Of a stretch of DNA of 64,000 bases, positions 1 to 10,744 are shown in pieces (the stretch's first letter is position 1; every line of letters starts with the position of its first letter). The position numbers were made by a program, and so were the translations under genes. Under the pieces are notes generated by a model. The model did not search any database. It was not told where the DNA came from and saw only the letters and a list, made by a program, of their open reading frames with translations. The stretch covers positions 20,508,642 to 20,572,641 of the forward strand of contig CP154954.1 in assembly GCA_039621445.1 (NCBI GenBank). Reading direction: 5' to 3'. The DNA comes from Euglena gracilis (Eukaryota > Euglenida > Euglenophyceae > Euglenales).

Positions 1-2207
1 CGCCCGAGGCACCGCAGCCCCTGCCCCTTTTCAAAGACAAGGCACGGAGGTGTTGGGGACGCGGGGGGGACGCGGGGGGGTCGCGGGGGGGGACGCGGGG
101 GCACCACCATTCTAGGTACCATGATCAAAGCTGACGTTTTTTTAAAAAAAAATTACTTTGTTTAAAAAAAACCAACAAAAAAGTGTTTTTTTAAAAAAAA
201 TGGAAAGCGTGTTTTTTAAAAGAAGTTTTACAACGCAAAAGTCTTGTCCTCTAAAAAAAAAGGCTCCAAAAACCGGTGCGTTTCCACACCCAAAATGGAG
301 TTTTGTCAAAAATGGCCCGACATTCATCCCAAAAAATGTGATGGTCGATAAGAATATCCTACAAAATTCCCTTTCAAAAAAATTCTTTGGAGGCTAGGCG
401 CGCCACTAGGGGGGGGGTCCGGGACCCCCCTCCCCCCCCCCCCCGCGGCCCCTCGGACCCCCCCCTCCCCACTGTGCCTAGCATAGCCAAGAAAAAGGCA
501 TTTTTTTGAGCAAAAATGGCCCAAAAATGGCCAAAAATGACCATTTTTGGACCCGAAAATGGGCCGCGCACCGCCCGGCGGCCCTCCCCCCCCCCTCAGC
601 GGTGTCGGAACAATTTTTTCCCGGGGGGGGGGGGGGCGAGGAACCGACAAAATTTGGAGCACATCCTTTTTTCCCCGGCGCGAAGGAAGCGCCGAGGAAA
701 ATTTTTTTCATAGCACAACCAAAATGTACTTTTTTCTGTCCCCCTGGCCCCGAAGGGGCCGAGACGCTAACGCCTTTTTTTGAAGTCCAATGCTCCAAAA
801 ACTTGAGCTAGAAAGCGAAATCATGGGTAGAACCCCTTTGGAAACCTCCCAATTCAACCCAACTGTCGACTTCGCAACCTGGGGGGGGGTGAAGAAGCCC
901 CCTCAGCCCCCCCCCCACCGTGCCTAGTCTCCTTTGAAAGGCAGTCTCTAGCAAACTCAAAATGGGAAGATGGCTCTTTGGTATGCACCATGATCAGAAT
1001 TTCCAGGTGAGAGGATGGGCTGAACGCCATGGGCTGTAAAAAATCGACAAAATGGAAAAGACAACAGGAGATGGGAACGGTGTCAACAAAAAGGACACAA
1101 AATGGGAAATGTGTGCAGTGGTTGCAGGGGGACATCCTAGGATTAGCATTGATCATGCCGAACAAATAGGAAATAACAAATGGACACTCTTTGCATGGCC
1201 AACACCAATTGTCTTCCCGAATCCCATCAACTACAGTGTAAAGAAATGGGAAGCATTCCCTTAGAGACTCGTTAGGTCACGACCTTCACCCATCACAAGC
1301 GGTAGGGGGGTCCCACGGGACCCCTCCACCCATGCCTGGGCTCCAGCAACTCACATTTTTTGAGGGGCAAGGATAAAAATTTTGACTTATCACTTGTTTT
1401 TGCAACGTTCTTTTTCCTTCTCCCCTCTTCTTCGTTTCATCGCATCAAGCAATGCAGAAAAGCCTCTTCAAAAAAAAGGACACCAAGCCACTTGGTGGGG
1501 ACGCGGGGGGGACGCGGGGGGGGGGGGACGCGGGGGCTCAACCCCCATTTAGTCCTAATTCATGTGACTTTTCTTCTTCTGGGTGTCTATTTTTTTTTGG
1601 TCGCATTCACCATGTTTTGAAAGCCCCTGGAGGGGTTCAAGTGTGGAGAAGCTGGAAATGCTGTTGCCACTGGCCGCAGGTACTGTGGCCGGTGCTGGTA
1701 TTGCTTTGCGCCTGAAAAGGCCTTGCTTCTGTTTTCTGGGCGCAAAGGCCCCCTATTCAAGTTGTTTGGTGAAGCATTCAAGTTTGGGTGAAGCCGAAGA
1801 AGTTCAAGCAATAACTGAAGTTCAAGAACTATCAAGTTCTTGGTGAACTTCACCGGTGAAGTTCACCGATGGGTTAGGCAGAGGTGGGGGGCCCGGGACC
1901 CCCCGGTGAACTTTCAAACGGTGAACTTCACCATAGGGGGGGGGGAGGGGGGTCAAAATGACCAAAGTCTACTGCCTGATCCCCTGAGGAGTAAGTGGAC
2001 AGACCCCTTGTCAGTCCTGTACCCTCGTATTGCTGCTCGTCCAGAAGGCAAACCTGTGGGGCAGGTTTCATCAAACAACCACCTCCCCCTGTGGGGTAAG
2101 CACACCAACGTTTGCCACAGCCTTCGTACGGCTTCACCACAACACTGCGCACGGTCGGTGGAAAAACAAAAGCTCTGTCGTTCCACCCAGAAGAACTCTT
2201 CGGAAAA
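1..2207 (+). repeat. Tandem ~2.2 kb repeat unit, copy 1
   Basis: The same sequence recurs with its anchor (CGCCCGAGGCACCGCAG) at 1, 2208, 5771 and 8472. Copy 1 has no large insertion, so it serves as the empty reference. In order it holds a GGGACGCGGGG microsatellite, an A/T-rich stretch, a 544-bp MITE, unique-looking sequence, a second GGGACGCGGGG tract, and a GGTGAACTTCACC palindrome block. Open frames here are short, run through homopolymers and differ in frame between copies, so no gene is called. The array extends beyond the left edge of the window. Confidence 0.9.
389..932. mobile_element. MITE, GGAGGCTAGGC terminus, in unit copy 1
   Basis: The termini are GGAGGCTAGGC on the left and GCCTAGTCTCC on the right, giving an 11-bp inverted repeat with one mismatch. 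Both sides are flanked by TTT, consistent with a 3-bp target duplication. The interior has long C and G homopolymers and repeated AAAATGGCC. A second internal end (TGTGCCTAGCATAGCC near 471-486) suggests one element nested in another. No open frame is credible. Confidence 0.7.
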
Positions 2208-2560
2208 CGCCCGAGGCACCGCAGCCCCTGCCCCTTTTCAAAGACAAGGCACGGAGGTGTTGGGGACGCGGGGGCACCACCATTCTAGGGACCATGATCA
2301 AAGCTGACGTTTTTTTTAAAAAAAATTACTTTGTTTAAAAAAACCAACAAAAAAGTGTTTTTTAAAAAAAAATGGAAAGCGTGTTTTTTAAAAGAAGTTT
2401 TACAACGCAAAAGTCTTGTCCTCTAAAAAAAAAGGCTCCAAAAACCGGTGCGTTTCCACACCCAAAATGGAGTTTTGTCAAAAATGGCCCGACATTCATC
2501 CCAAAAAATGTGATGGTCGATAAGAATATCCTACAAAATTCCCTTTCAAAAAAATTCTTT

Positions 2561-3107
2561 GGAGGCTAGGCGCGCCACTGGGGGGGGGGGGGGCCGGCCC
2601 CCCCCCCCCCCCCCCCCGCGGCCCCTCGGACCCTCCCCTCCCCACTGTGCCTAGCATAGCCAAGAAAAAGGCACTTTTTTTTGAGCAAAAATGGCCCAAA
2701 AATGGCCAAAAATGACCATTTTTTGGACCCGAAAATGGGCCGCGCACCGCCCGGCGGCCCTCCCCCCCCCCCTCAGCGGTGTCGGAACAATTTTTCCCGG
2801 GGGGGGGGGGGGGCAAGGAACCGACAAAATTTGGAGCACATCCTTTTTTCCCCGGCGCGAAGGAAGCGCCGAGGAAATTTTTTTCATGGCACAACCAAAA
2901 TGTACTTTTTTCTGTCCCCCTGGCCCCGAAGGGGCCGAGACGCTAACGCCTTTTTAGAAGTCCAATGCTCCAAAAACTTGAGCTAGAAAGCGAAATCATG
3001 GGTAGAACCCCTTTGGAAACCTCCCAACTCAACCCAATTGTCGACTTCGCAACCTGGGGGGGGGTGAAGAAGCCCCCTCAGCCCCCCCCCCACCGTGCCT
3101 AGTCTCC
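2561..3107. mobile_element. MITE, GGAGGCTAGGC terminus, in unit copy 2
   Basis: This is the counterpart of the element at 389-932, with the same ends and flanks. It was amplified with the tandem unit rather than inserted independently. Homopolymer lengths differ. Confidence 0.7.
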
Positions 3108-4190
3108 TTTGAAAGGCAGTCTCCAGCAAACTCAAAATGGGAAGATGGCTCTTTGGTATACACCATGATCAGAATTTCCAGGTGAGAGGATGGGCTGAAC
3201 GCCATGGGCTGTAAAAAATCGACAAAATGGAAAAGACAACAGGAACGGTGTCAACAAAAAGGACACAAAATGGGAAATGTGTGCAGTGGTTGCAGGGGGA
3301 CATTCTAGGATTAGCATTGATCATGCCGAACAAACAGGAAATAACAAATGGACACCCTTTGCATGGCCAACACCAATTGTCTTCCCGAATCCCATCAACT
3401 ACAGTGTAAAGAAATGGGAAGCATTCCCTTAGAGACTCGTTAGGTCACGACCTTCACCCATCACAAGCGGTAGGGGGGTCCCACGGGACCCCTCCACCCA
3501 TGCCTGGGCTCCAGCGAACAACTCACATTTTTTGAGGGGCAAGGATAAATTTTTGACTTATCACTTGTTTTTGCAACGTTCTTTTTCCTTCTCCCCTCTT
3601 CTTCGTTTCATCGCATCAAGCATTGCAGAAAAGCCTCTTCAAAAAAAAGGACACCAAGCCACTTGGTGGGGACGCGGGGGGGACGCGGGGGGGGGGGGGG
3701 GACGCGGGGGGGAGGCGGGGGCTCAACCCCCATTTAGTCCTAATTCATGTGACTTTTCTTCTTCTGAGTGTCTATTTTTTTTGGTCGCATTCACCATGTT
3801 TTGAAAGCCCCTGGAGGGGTTCAAGTGTGGAGAAGCTGGAAATGCTGTTGCCACTGGCCGCAGGTACTATATCCGTGGACTGAGGCCCAAGACACACACT
3901 GTGTCTCGTGGACTGAGTCCACGAGACACAGTGTGTGTCCCCGTGGACTGGGACACACACTGTGTCTCGTGGACTGAAAAATAAAAGGTGTTTGCCAGAA
4001 ATGCGAGGTGTTCTACATCTAATGCAATGCAGCAGGGCAGTGGAAAGATGGTCACCGGACAACCGTGAGCTGTAACAGCTGAGAGACAGTTGGCGCGAAT
4101 TTGGAACAATAGTCGTCGGGACACGGAACGGCATAACAGACAACGAGGAGACGTAACGAGTAACCCAGCGTTACGCCTTACTGACCAACA

Positions 4191-4828
4191 CAGAGCCGAC
4201 GTCATGAGGCGGTTCAGTTGCGGAAACTGTTTTTTGGAAGATGGAACCAGAATGCCGTCCGGGTCAACAGATGTGAACACCCGTGCGAGAGAGTTGAAAT
4301 GACCTCGGACAGTAGAAGGCAGGTATGTCTCGAATTTGAATGTGGTGCCACACTGTGCCCGGCGTTGTTGCTCAGCTTGATTGATGAGGGTAGCCTCATC
4401 AAACAAATATCTGGGGTCAATGACCCAACCAGCCCATGCGGAAAAAAAGCCATCCAGGTCCTCATACTGAGCGTTCAGATGTTTACACGCCTGCTGGAAC
4501 TCCAACAGGCGTGTAACAGCTACACGCTCAGCCTTTGCGGTCCATTTTGGGTTCTCTTCCAACACGTTGGCCAACAACGTACCGTGTATTGTGTCAAGAA
4601 CTGTGTTTGGGCCAAGAGTTAGGGGGAGCCCAGGGGCGGGGACCGCGGCGCCGAAGGCGCCGCGGTCGCCCCTGGGCCCCCCTAAAACCTTGGCCCAAAA
4701 CACTGTTCTGGGTCAACAGCAGCGCCCTTCTGCAAATCGACCAAATACTTTTCCAGTGTAGCAACAAATTCATCTGGTTTCGGGGGTCGGGGGAGCATGC
4801 GGTCCACACTGTTTGCGGTCTTCTTCAT
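4191..4828 (-). pseudogene. Broken recombinase-like gene of element 1
   Basis: The minus-strand ATG at 4826-4828 opens MKKTANSVDRMLPRPP. This matches the starts of the genes at 22313 and 27077 (M-K/A-K-x-x-AN, then P-x-PP, then F-x-A-x-L). The frame is cut by a 116-bp hairpin insertion (4595-4710) and resumes in another frame at IHGTLLANVLEE. Two blocks after it (FFSAWAGWVIDPRYLFDEA, and later VPSSKKQFPQLNRLM) align with element 2 (VLVGWARWCVDARELF, VPSSVSQFPQFNALM). Similarity stops near 4191, so the catalytic C-terminal half is missing. Calling it a tyrosine recombinase rests on element 2, which reaches an Arg box. This copy looks non-functional and non-autonomous. Confidence 0.6.
4595..4710. 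mobile_element. Hairpin insertion inside the recombinase-like gene
   Basis: This is a near-palindrome of 116 bp with arms of about 55-58 bp, centred on GGCGCC-GAA-GGCGCC at 4654. The outer arms read CAAGAACTGTGTTTGGGCC and the inverse of CAGAACAGTGTTTTGGGCC. It interrupts a frame whose flanking parts align with the homologous genes, so it is a later insertion. Its triloop matches the terminal hairpins of the family. Confidence 0.7.
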
Positions 4829-5134
4829 TTTCCGAAAGAAAAAACTGCAAGGACAGATAGTGGAATGTGGTAAAACTTGTCCACGAGAAACCTTTATGCT
4901 CTGAGCCAAGTTATTGGGGGGCACTTGTTGGTCGGACCAGTGGGAATTCTTGATTTTTTCAGTTCACGAGGACACACACTGTGTCTCGTGGACTGGCAGT
5001 CCACGAGACACAGTGTGTGTCTTCGTGAACTGAAAATTTGACAAAAAATCGCAAAAAAATACGGGGTAGACATTGCGTGGCTAAGTTCCACGAGACACAG
5101 TGTGTGTCTTGGGCCTCTTAGTCAACGGATATAG

Positions 5135-5244
5135 ACAAAAATCGTCCATTGTAACCCGGACACACCGTGTACCCGGGTTATGGGCGCCTTCGGCGCCCAT
5201 AACCCGGACACACGGTGTGTCCGGGTGACATGGACGATTTTTGT
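5135..5244. repeat. Terminal hairpin of element 1
   Basis: The arms are about 54 bp and nearly perfect, starting ACAAAAATCGTCCAT and ending with its inverse. The centre is GGCGCC-TTC-GGCGCC at 5190, which reads C(GAA)G on the minus strand. It lies outside the right TIR but inside the inserted segment, as judged from the empty site. Confidence 0.85.
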
Positions 5245-6157
5245 GTAGTGGCCGGTGCTGGTATTGCTTTGCGCCTGAAAAGGCCTTGCTTCTGTTTTCT
5301 GGGCGCAAAGGCCCCCTATCCAAGTTGTTTGGTGAAGCATTCAAGTTTGGGTGAAGCCGAAGAAGTTCAAGCAATAACTGAAGTTCAAGAACTATCAAGT
5401 TCTTGGTGAACTTCACCGGTGAAGTTCACCGATGGGTTAGGCAGAGGTGGGGGGCCCGGGACCCCCCGGTGAACTTTCAAACGGTGAACTTCACCATAGG
5501 GGGGGGGGAGGGGGGTCAAAATGACCAAAGTCTACTGCCTGATCCCCTGAGGAGTAAGTAGACAGACCCCTTGTCAGTCCTGTACCCTCGTATTGCTGCT
5601 CGTCCAGAAGGCAAACCTGTGGGGCAGGTTTCATCAAACAACCACCTCCCCCTGTGGGGTAAGCACACCAACGTTTGCCACAGCCTTCGTACGGCTTCAC
5701 CACAACACTGCGCACGGTCGGTGGAAAAACAAAAGCTCTGTCGTTCCACCCAGAAGAACTCTTCGGAAAACGCCCGAGGCACCGCAGCCCCTGCCCCTTT
5801 TCAAAGACAAGGCACGGAGGTGTTGGGGACGCGGGGGGGACGCGGGGGGGGACGCGGGGGGGGACGCGGGGGCACCACCATTCTAGGGACCATGATCAAA
5901 GCTGACGTTTTTTTTAAAAAAAAATTACTTTGTTTAAAAAAACCAACAAAAAAGTTTTTTTTAAAAAAAATGGAAAGTGTGTTTTTTAAAAGAAGTTTTA
6001 CAACGCAAAAGTCTTGTCCTCTAAAAAAAAGGCTCCAAAAACCGGTGCGTTTCCACACCCAAAATGGAGTTTTGTCAAAAATGGCCCGACATTCATCCCA
6101 AAAAATGTGATGGTCGATAAGAATATCCTACAAAATTCCCTTTCAAAAAAATTCTTT

Positions 6158-6707
6158 GGAGGCTAGGCGCGCCACTGGGGGGGGGGTCCGGGACCCCCCT
6201 CCCCCCCCCCCCCCGCGGCCCCTCGGACCCCCCCCCTCCCCACTGTGCCTAGCATAGCCAAGAAAAAGGCATTTTTTTTGAGCAAAAATGGCCCAAAAAT
6301 GGCCAAAAATGACCATTTTTTGGACCCGAAAATGGGCCGCGCACCGCCCGGCGGCCCTCCCCCCCCCTCAGCGGTGTCGGAACAATTTTTTCCCGGGGGG
6401 GGGGGGGGGCGAGGAACCGACAAAATTTGGAGCACATCCTTTTTTCCCGGCGCGAAGGAAGCGCCGAGGAAAATTTTTTTCATGGCACAACCAAAATGTA
6501 CTTTTTTCTGTCTCCCTGGCCCCGAAGGGGCCGAGACGCTAACGCCTTTTTTGAAGTCCAATGCTCCAAAAACTTGAGCTAGAAAGCGAAATCATGGGTA
6601 GAACCCCTTTGGAAACCTCCCAACTCAACCCAATTGTCGACTTCGCAACCTGCGGGGGGGGGGGTGAAGAAGCCCCCTCAGCCCCCCCCCCACCGTGCCT
6701 AGTCTCC
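6158..6707. mobile_element. MITE, GGAGGCTAGGC terminus, in unit copy 3
   Basis: Third counterpart of the 389-932 element, at the same place in the unit and with the same TTT flanks. Confidence 0.7.
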
Positions 6708-7038
6708 TTTGAAAGGCAGTCTCTAGCAAACTCAAAATGGGAAGATGGCTCTTTGGTATACACCATGATCAGAATTTCCAGGTGAGAGGATGGGCTGAAC
6801 GCCATGGGCTGTAAAAAATCGACAAAATGGAAAAGACAACAGGAGATGGGAACGGTGTCAACAAAAAGGACACAAAATGGGAAATGTGTGCAGTGGTTGC
6901 AGGGGGACATTCTAGGATTAGCATTGATCATGCCGAACAAATAGGAAATAACAAATGGACACCCTTTGCATGGCCAACACCAATTGTCTTCCCGAATCCC
7001 ATCAACTACAGTGTAAAGAAATGGGAAGCATTCCCTTA

Positions 7039-7467
7039 GGAGGCTAGGCGCGCCGCTCGGGGGAGTCCGGGACCCCCCCCCTCCCCCCACCCGCGCGGCC
7101 GCCCGCGCGGCCGCTCGCCCCCCCCTGGACCCCCCCCCTCCCCCCACTAGCCAAGAAAAAAATTTTGGTGAAAAATCGATATTTTTTGAGGCCCAAAAAT
7201 GACCAAAAATGACCATTTTCGGACACAAAATGGCAAATTTGGGGGCCGCGCGCTTTGCGCGCGGCCAAAAAAGCACTTTTTTGGTCAAAAATGGCCCAAA
7301 AATGGCAAAAAATGCCCACTTTTTGGACCCGAAAATCACCGATTTTAGGATGCGTTCCGCCCGCGCGGCCGCCCTCGGACCCCCCTCCCCCCCCCTCCCC
7401 CCCGCGCGGCGCCCCGCGCCCCGCTCGCCCCCCCCTCAGCCCCCCCCCCCCGCTGTGCCTAGCCTCC
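7039..7467. mobile_element. Recent MITE insertion with TTA target duplication
   Basis: The element begins GGAGGCTAGGC and ends GCCTAGCCTCC, a perfect 11-bp inverted repeat. TTA flanks both sides (7036-7038 and 7468-7470). The matching place in copies 1 and 2 reads CCCTTAGAGACTCG with no insertion, so this is a direct empty-site comparison. The interior carries C-rich tracts and AAAATGGCC/AAAATGACC stretches. Confidence 0.85.
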
Positions 7468-8471
7468 TTAGAAGACTCGTTAGGTCACGACCTTCACCCA
7501 TCACAAGCGGTAGGGGGGTCCCACGGGACCCCTCCACCCATGCCTGGGCTCCAGCGAACAACTCACATTTTTTGAGGGGCAAGGATAAAATTTTTGACTT
7601 ATCACTTGTTTTTGCAACGTTCTTTTTCCTTCTCCCCTCTTCTTCGTTTCATCGCATCAAGCATTGCAGAAAAGCCTCTTCAAAAAAAAGGACACCAAGC
7701 CACTTGGTGGGGACGCGGGGGGGACGCGGGGGGGGACGCGGGGGGGACGCGGGGGCTCAACCCCCATTTAGTCCTAATTCATGACTTTTCTTCTTCTGGG
7801 TGTCTATTTTTTTTTGGTCGCATTCACCATGTTTTGAAAGCCCCTGGAGGGGTTCAGACCTGGAAGGGGTTCAGTGTGAGAAAGTGTGGAAGCTTGGAAA
7901 TGCTGTTGTTGCCCACTGGCCGCAGGGGGACTGGTACTGTGGCCGGTGCTGGTATTGCTGCTTTGCGCCTGAAAAGGCCTTGCTTCTGTTTTCTTTCCTG
8001 GGCGCAAAGGCCCCCCTATATTCAAGTTGTTTGGTGAAGCATTCAAGTTTGGGTGAAGCCGAAGAAGTTCAAGCAATAACTGAAGTTCAAGAACTCAAGT
8101 TCTTGGTGAACTTCACCGGTGAAGTTCAACCCGATGGGTTAGGCAGAGGTGGGGGGCCCCCGGGACCCCCCGGTGAACTTTCAAACGGTGAACTTCACCA
8201 TAGGGGGGGGAGGGGGTCAAAATGACCAAAGTCTACTGCCTGATCCCCTGAGGAGTAAGTGGACAGACCCCTTGTCAGTCCTGTACCCTCGTATTGCTGC
8301 TCGTCCAGGAGGCAAACCTGTGGGGCAGGTTTCATCAAACAACCACCTCCCCCTGTGGGGTAAGCACACCAACGTTTGCCACAGCCTTCGTACGGCTTCA
8401 CCACAACACTGCGCACGGTCGGTGGAAAAACAAACGCTCTGTCGTTCCACCCAGAAGAACTCTTCGGAAAA

Positions 8472-8518
8472 CGCCCGAGGCACCGCAGCCCCTGCCCCTT
8501 TTCAAAGACAAGGCACGG
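8472..8518 (+). repeat. Truncated start of a fourth tandem unit
   Basis: The first ~47 bp of the unit are present. Sequence similarity then stops abruptly at GGCACGGAGG, where unrelated DNA begins. This marks the right edge of the array. Confidence 0.85.
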
Positions 8519-9440
8519 AGGACAGCAGGGTCACGCAGAAAAGGAAGACGCTACAAGGCCCAGGCGATACCTCCGCTCGACACGACAAAAGGTCTCGGAA
8601 GCCCATGGGGGGCATTTGGCCCGACCAACCTAGCCGGCTGGCAGACCAACCTAGCCGGCTGGCAGACCAACCTAGCCAGCCAACATGCCGGCTGTCCAGA
8701 TGTTTGTCCAGATGAAAGCCACTATCGCTAGCCGCCCGGCTATCCAGACCAAACAATACGTACGCGCGCTGTGTACGTATTGTGCTAGGGGGACTAAGTT
8801 CGTCGGGGCCAAACTTCGCCCGGGTGAATGTTCGGACCTTAGGAGCTCCGGACAAAAAGATGCCTGCCGGAGGCACCCCCCCCCCCGTAGTGGAGAAGCG
8901 GACCACGACCGGCGCGAGCATTCGGTGATGTGTCCTGACCGTCCCCCCAGTCACGCAGGGTTCCCCCGGGAAAAAAGGTGCAGAACATTAACTCGCAGGT
9001 GTGTTACATTTTCTGCAGAAGCCTGATTTGATCATTTACCCAAGGTGCGCCCAAGGCGTCGCAAAAAAAACCTAAATAAATCCAGCCTGAAAAGCAAAAG
9101 GATTTGTTTCAAGGGGGCATAACCCAAAAAAAATACAAATAATAATACAGGGGGTGGCGTGCAGACCAGCAGATCGCACTTACAATGCAAAACCCCAACG
9201 GCAGGTTGGTACACCCCTCCCCCCCCCCTCTCCGAGTGCCTCGCCACGTAGCCGGACCCCCTCCCCACCGGGATTTTCGCGATTTTTTGAGATTTTCGCG
9301 ATTTTTTGAGGGAAAATTTCTTTCTGAGTGTCTATTTTTTTTTCGCATAATACATGGCGGACAATTGAAAGGGGAAAATAGACACTTTCTGAGTGTCTAT
9401 TTTTTTTTCGCATAATACATGGCGGACAATTGAAAGCCCC
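8519..9440. other. Non-genic spacer with short repeats
   Basis: No gene is recognised. It holds three tandem copies of a ~21-bp AGCCGGCTGGCAGACCAACCT unit near 8630-8675. There is a small palindrome CAATACGTACGCGCG...GTACGTATTG at 8755-8784 and a GATTTTCGCGATTTTTTGA direct repeat at 9281-9310. Two direct copies of a ~50-bp segment beginning CTGAGTGTCTATTT are at about 9325 and 9391. The second leads directly into the LINE 5' region. Confidence 0.7.
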
Positions 9441-10744
9441 TGGTGGGGTCAAGTATCCAAGTTAAGAGTTCAATTGCCATTGAGAGTCACCCACAAGTCC
9501 TGCTGGTGCAGGCAGAAGCAGTCCTGAAGTCCTGCTGGTGCAGGCAGAAGCAGCCTTGCAGTCCTGGTGGTGCAGGCAGAGGAACTCCTGGTGGTGCAAC
9601 ACAAGAAGTCCTGCTGGTGCAGGCAGAAGCTGGTACTGGTGTACTGCTGCAGCTGGACATGCTGTCGTCAGTGGCATACTGGGCTGCTCAGCCCTGGTGG
9701 CAACTTATGGGCCTGCAAAGGCCCCCTCATCTGGGCCTGCAAAGGCCCCCTCATCTGGGCCTGCAAAGGCCCCCCCATCTGGGCCTGCAAAGGCCCCCTC
9801 ATCTGGGCCTGCAAAGGCCCCCCCATCTGGGCCTGCAAAGGCCCCTCATCATGGGCCTGCAAAGGCCCCCCATCTGCCAACCATTAAGTGCCACTTTCAG
9901 CTCCAGTGTCTTCCTTTCTGTGTTATGCATTGCATCCCAAACTTCATTTTGCAGCAGTTTTGACTTGACATTGAAAAACATTCTGCCACCCCAACCCCTC
10001 AGTGACACATTTTGCAGCAGTTTTGACTTGACAGTGAAAAACATTGTGCCACCCCAACCCCTCAGTGACACATTTTGCAGCAGTTTTGACTTGACAGTGA
10101 AAAACATTGTGCCACCCCAACCCCTCATTGACACCGTTTTACCCCATACTGCAAAGTCACTGGGCCTGCAAAGGCCCCCCTGTGACACCATTTTGGTCTG
10201 TTGCACCATTTTGCCCCAGTGGCCTGCAAAGGCCCTGGGCCTGCAAAGGCCCCCCTCCAACACCATTTTGCTCCAGTGGCCTGTAAAGGCCCTGGGCCTG
10301 CAAAGGCCCCCCTGTGACACCTTTTTGTCCTTCTTCCTTTTGTGTGCACTTGCTCACCTGACAATGGAAAAACTTCTGCACTCATTTCAAGTTGCAGCAT
10401 CCACACCCCCACCCACCAACCCACCAGGCACCCAAAACCCCCATGGTCCCAAGCTGGTTCTGCTGACATGGAGCCCCAAAACTGTCAGATACTGTTCCCC
10501 TGTTTCCCCAAAACCCACTCTGCAGTTTTCGGAACCAAAAAGTGCCCTGCAAACCCGTGGTTCCATTTTGCTCAAAACTGCCAGGCCCAATTTGCTGAAA
10601 GCCGCCAAAGCGACACAGAAAGTCAAAGCCTCTGTTTCCCCAAAGCTGCCAGGCACACTTTTAACCCCGGAGCCCCAAACCCCCATTTCCTGCAGACCTC
10701 CGGAACTGGAGTTTCAAAGGGAAAGGGATAGCTGGCCCAAACGC
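9441..10744 (+). repeat. Repetitive 5' region of the LINE
   Basis: The stretch upstream of the likely start codon is made of tandem repeats. First come CTGCTGGTGCAGGCAGAAGC copies (about 9500-9640). Next are about seven copies of a 24-bp GGGCCTGCAAAGGCCCCCTC unit (9710-9870), then three ~63-bp copies around CATTTTGCAGCAGTTTTG (9945-10130). More GGCCTGCAAAGGCC units follow (10160-10310). The frame happens to stay open across all of this. Such repeated leaders are typical of retrotransposon untranslated or promoter regions, and translation is not implied. Confidence 0.6.

Larger units (their letters stand above)
3869..5247 (-). mobile_element. Tyrosine-recombinase-like element 1 (TIRs plus terminal hairpin)
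   Basis: Copies 1 and 3 of the tandem unit lack this 1379-bp segment, which lies between GGTACT and GTGGCC. The left TIR (3869-3912) begins ATATCCGTGGACTG. Its inverted partner is at 5087-5132 with a few mismatches. Beyond the right TIR comes AGACAAAA and then a ~110-bp hairpin (5135-5244), and the element ends GTGTA. Subterminal palindromes built on GACACACACTGTGTCTCGTGG lie at 3894-3980 and 4968-5035. No target duplication is visible. The minus strand carries a recombinase-like reading frame that is interrupted and truncated. Confidence 0.85.
2208..5770 (+). repeat. Tandem ~2.2 kb repeat unit, copy 2, interrupted by recombinase element 1
   Basis: This copy is nearly identical to copy 1 but is 3563 bp long. 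A 1379-bp element sits between GCAGGTACT and GTGGCCGGT. Removing it leaves about 2184 bp. The number of GGGACGCGGGG microsatellite repeats also differs between copies. Confidence 0.9.
5771..8471 (+). repeat. Tandem ~2.2 kb repeat unit, copy 3, interrupted by a 429-bp MITE
   Basis: This is the third copy, 2701 bp long. It carries a MITE at 7039-7467 that is absent from copies 1 and 2. It also has small length differences near 7855-8000, where short tracts are expanded. Confidence 0.9.

Noticed and set aside
324-811. Proline/glycine-rich frames over the first kilobase
   Set aside because: They run through C and G homopolymers whose lengths change between tandem copies, so frames are not kept.
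3869-5247. Helitron
   Set aside because: A hairpin near one end and no target duplication are Helitron-like. However, the hairpin is ~110 bp rather than short, there are TIRs, there is no TC start or CTRR end, and no Rep-helicase was seen.
9711-9870. CRISPR-like array of GGGCCTGCAAAGGCC repeats
   Set aside because: The copies are tandem with no spacers, and the DNA is eukaryotic.
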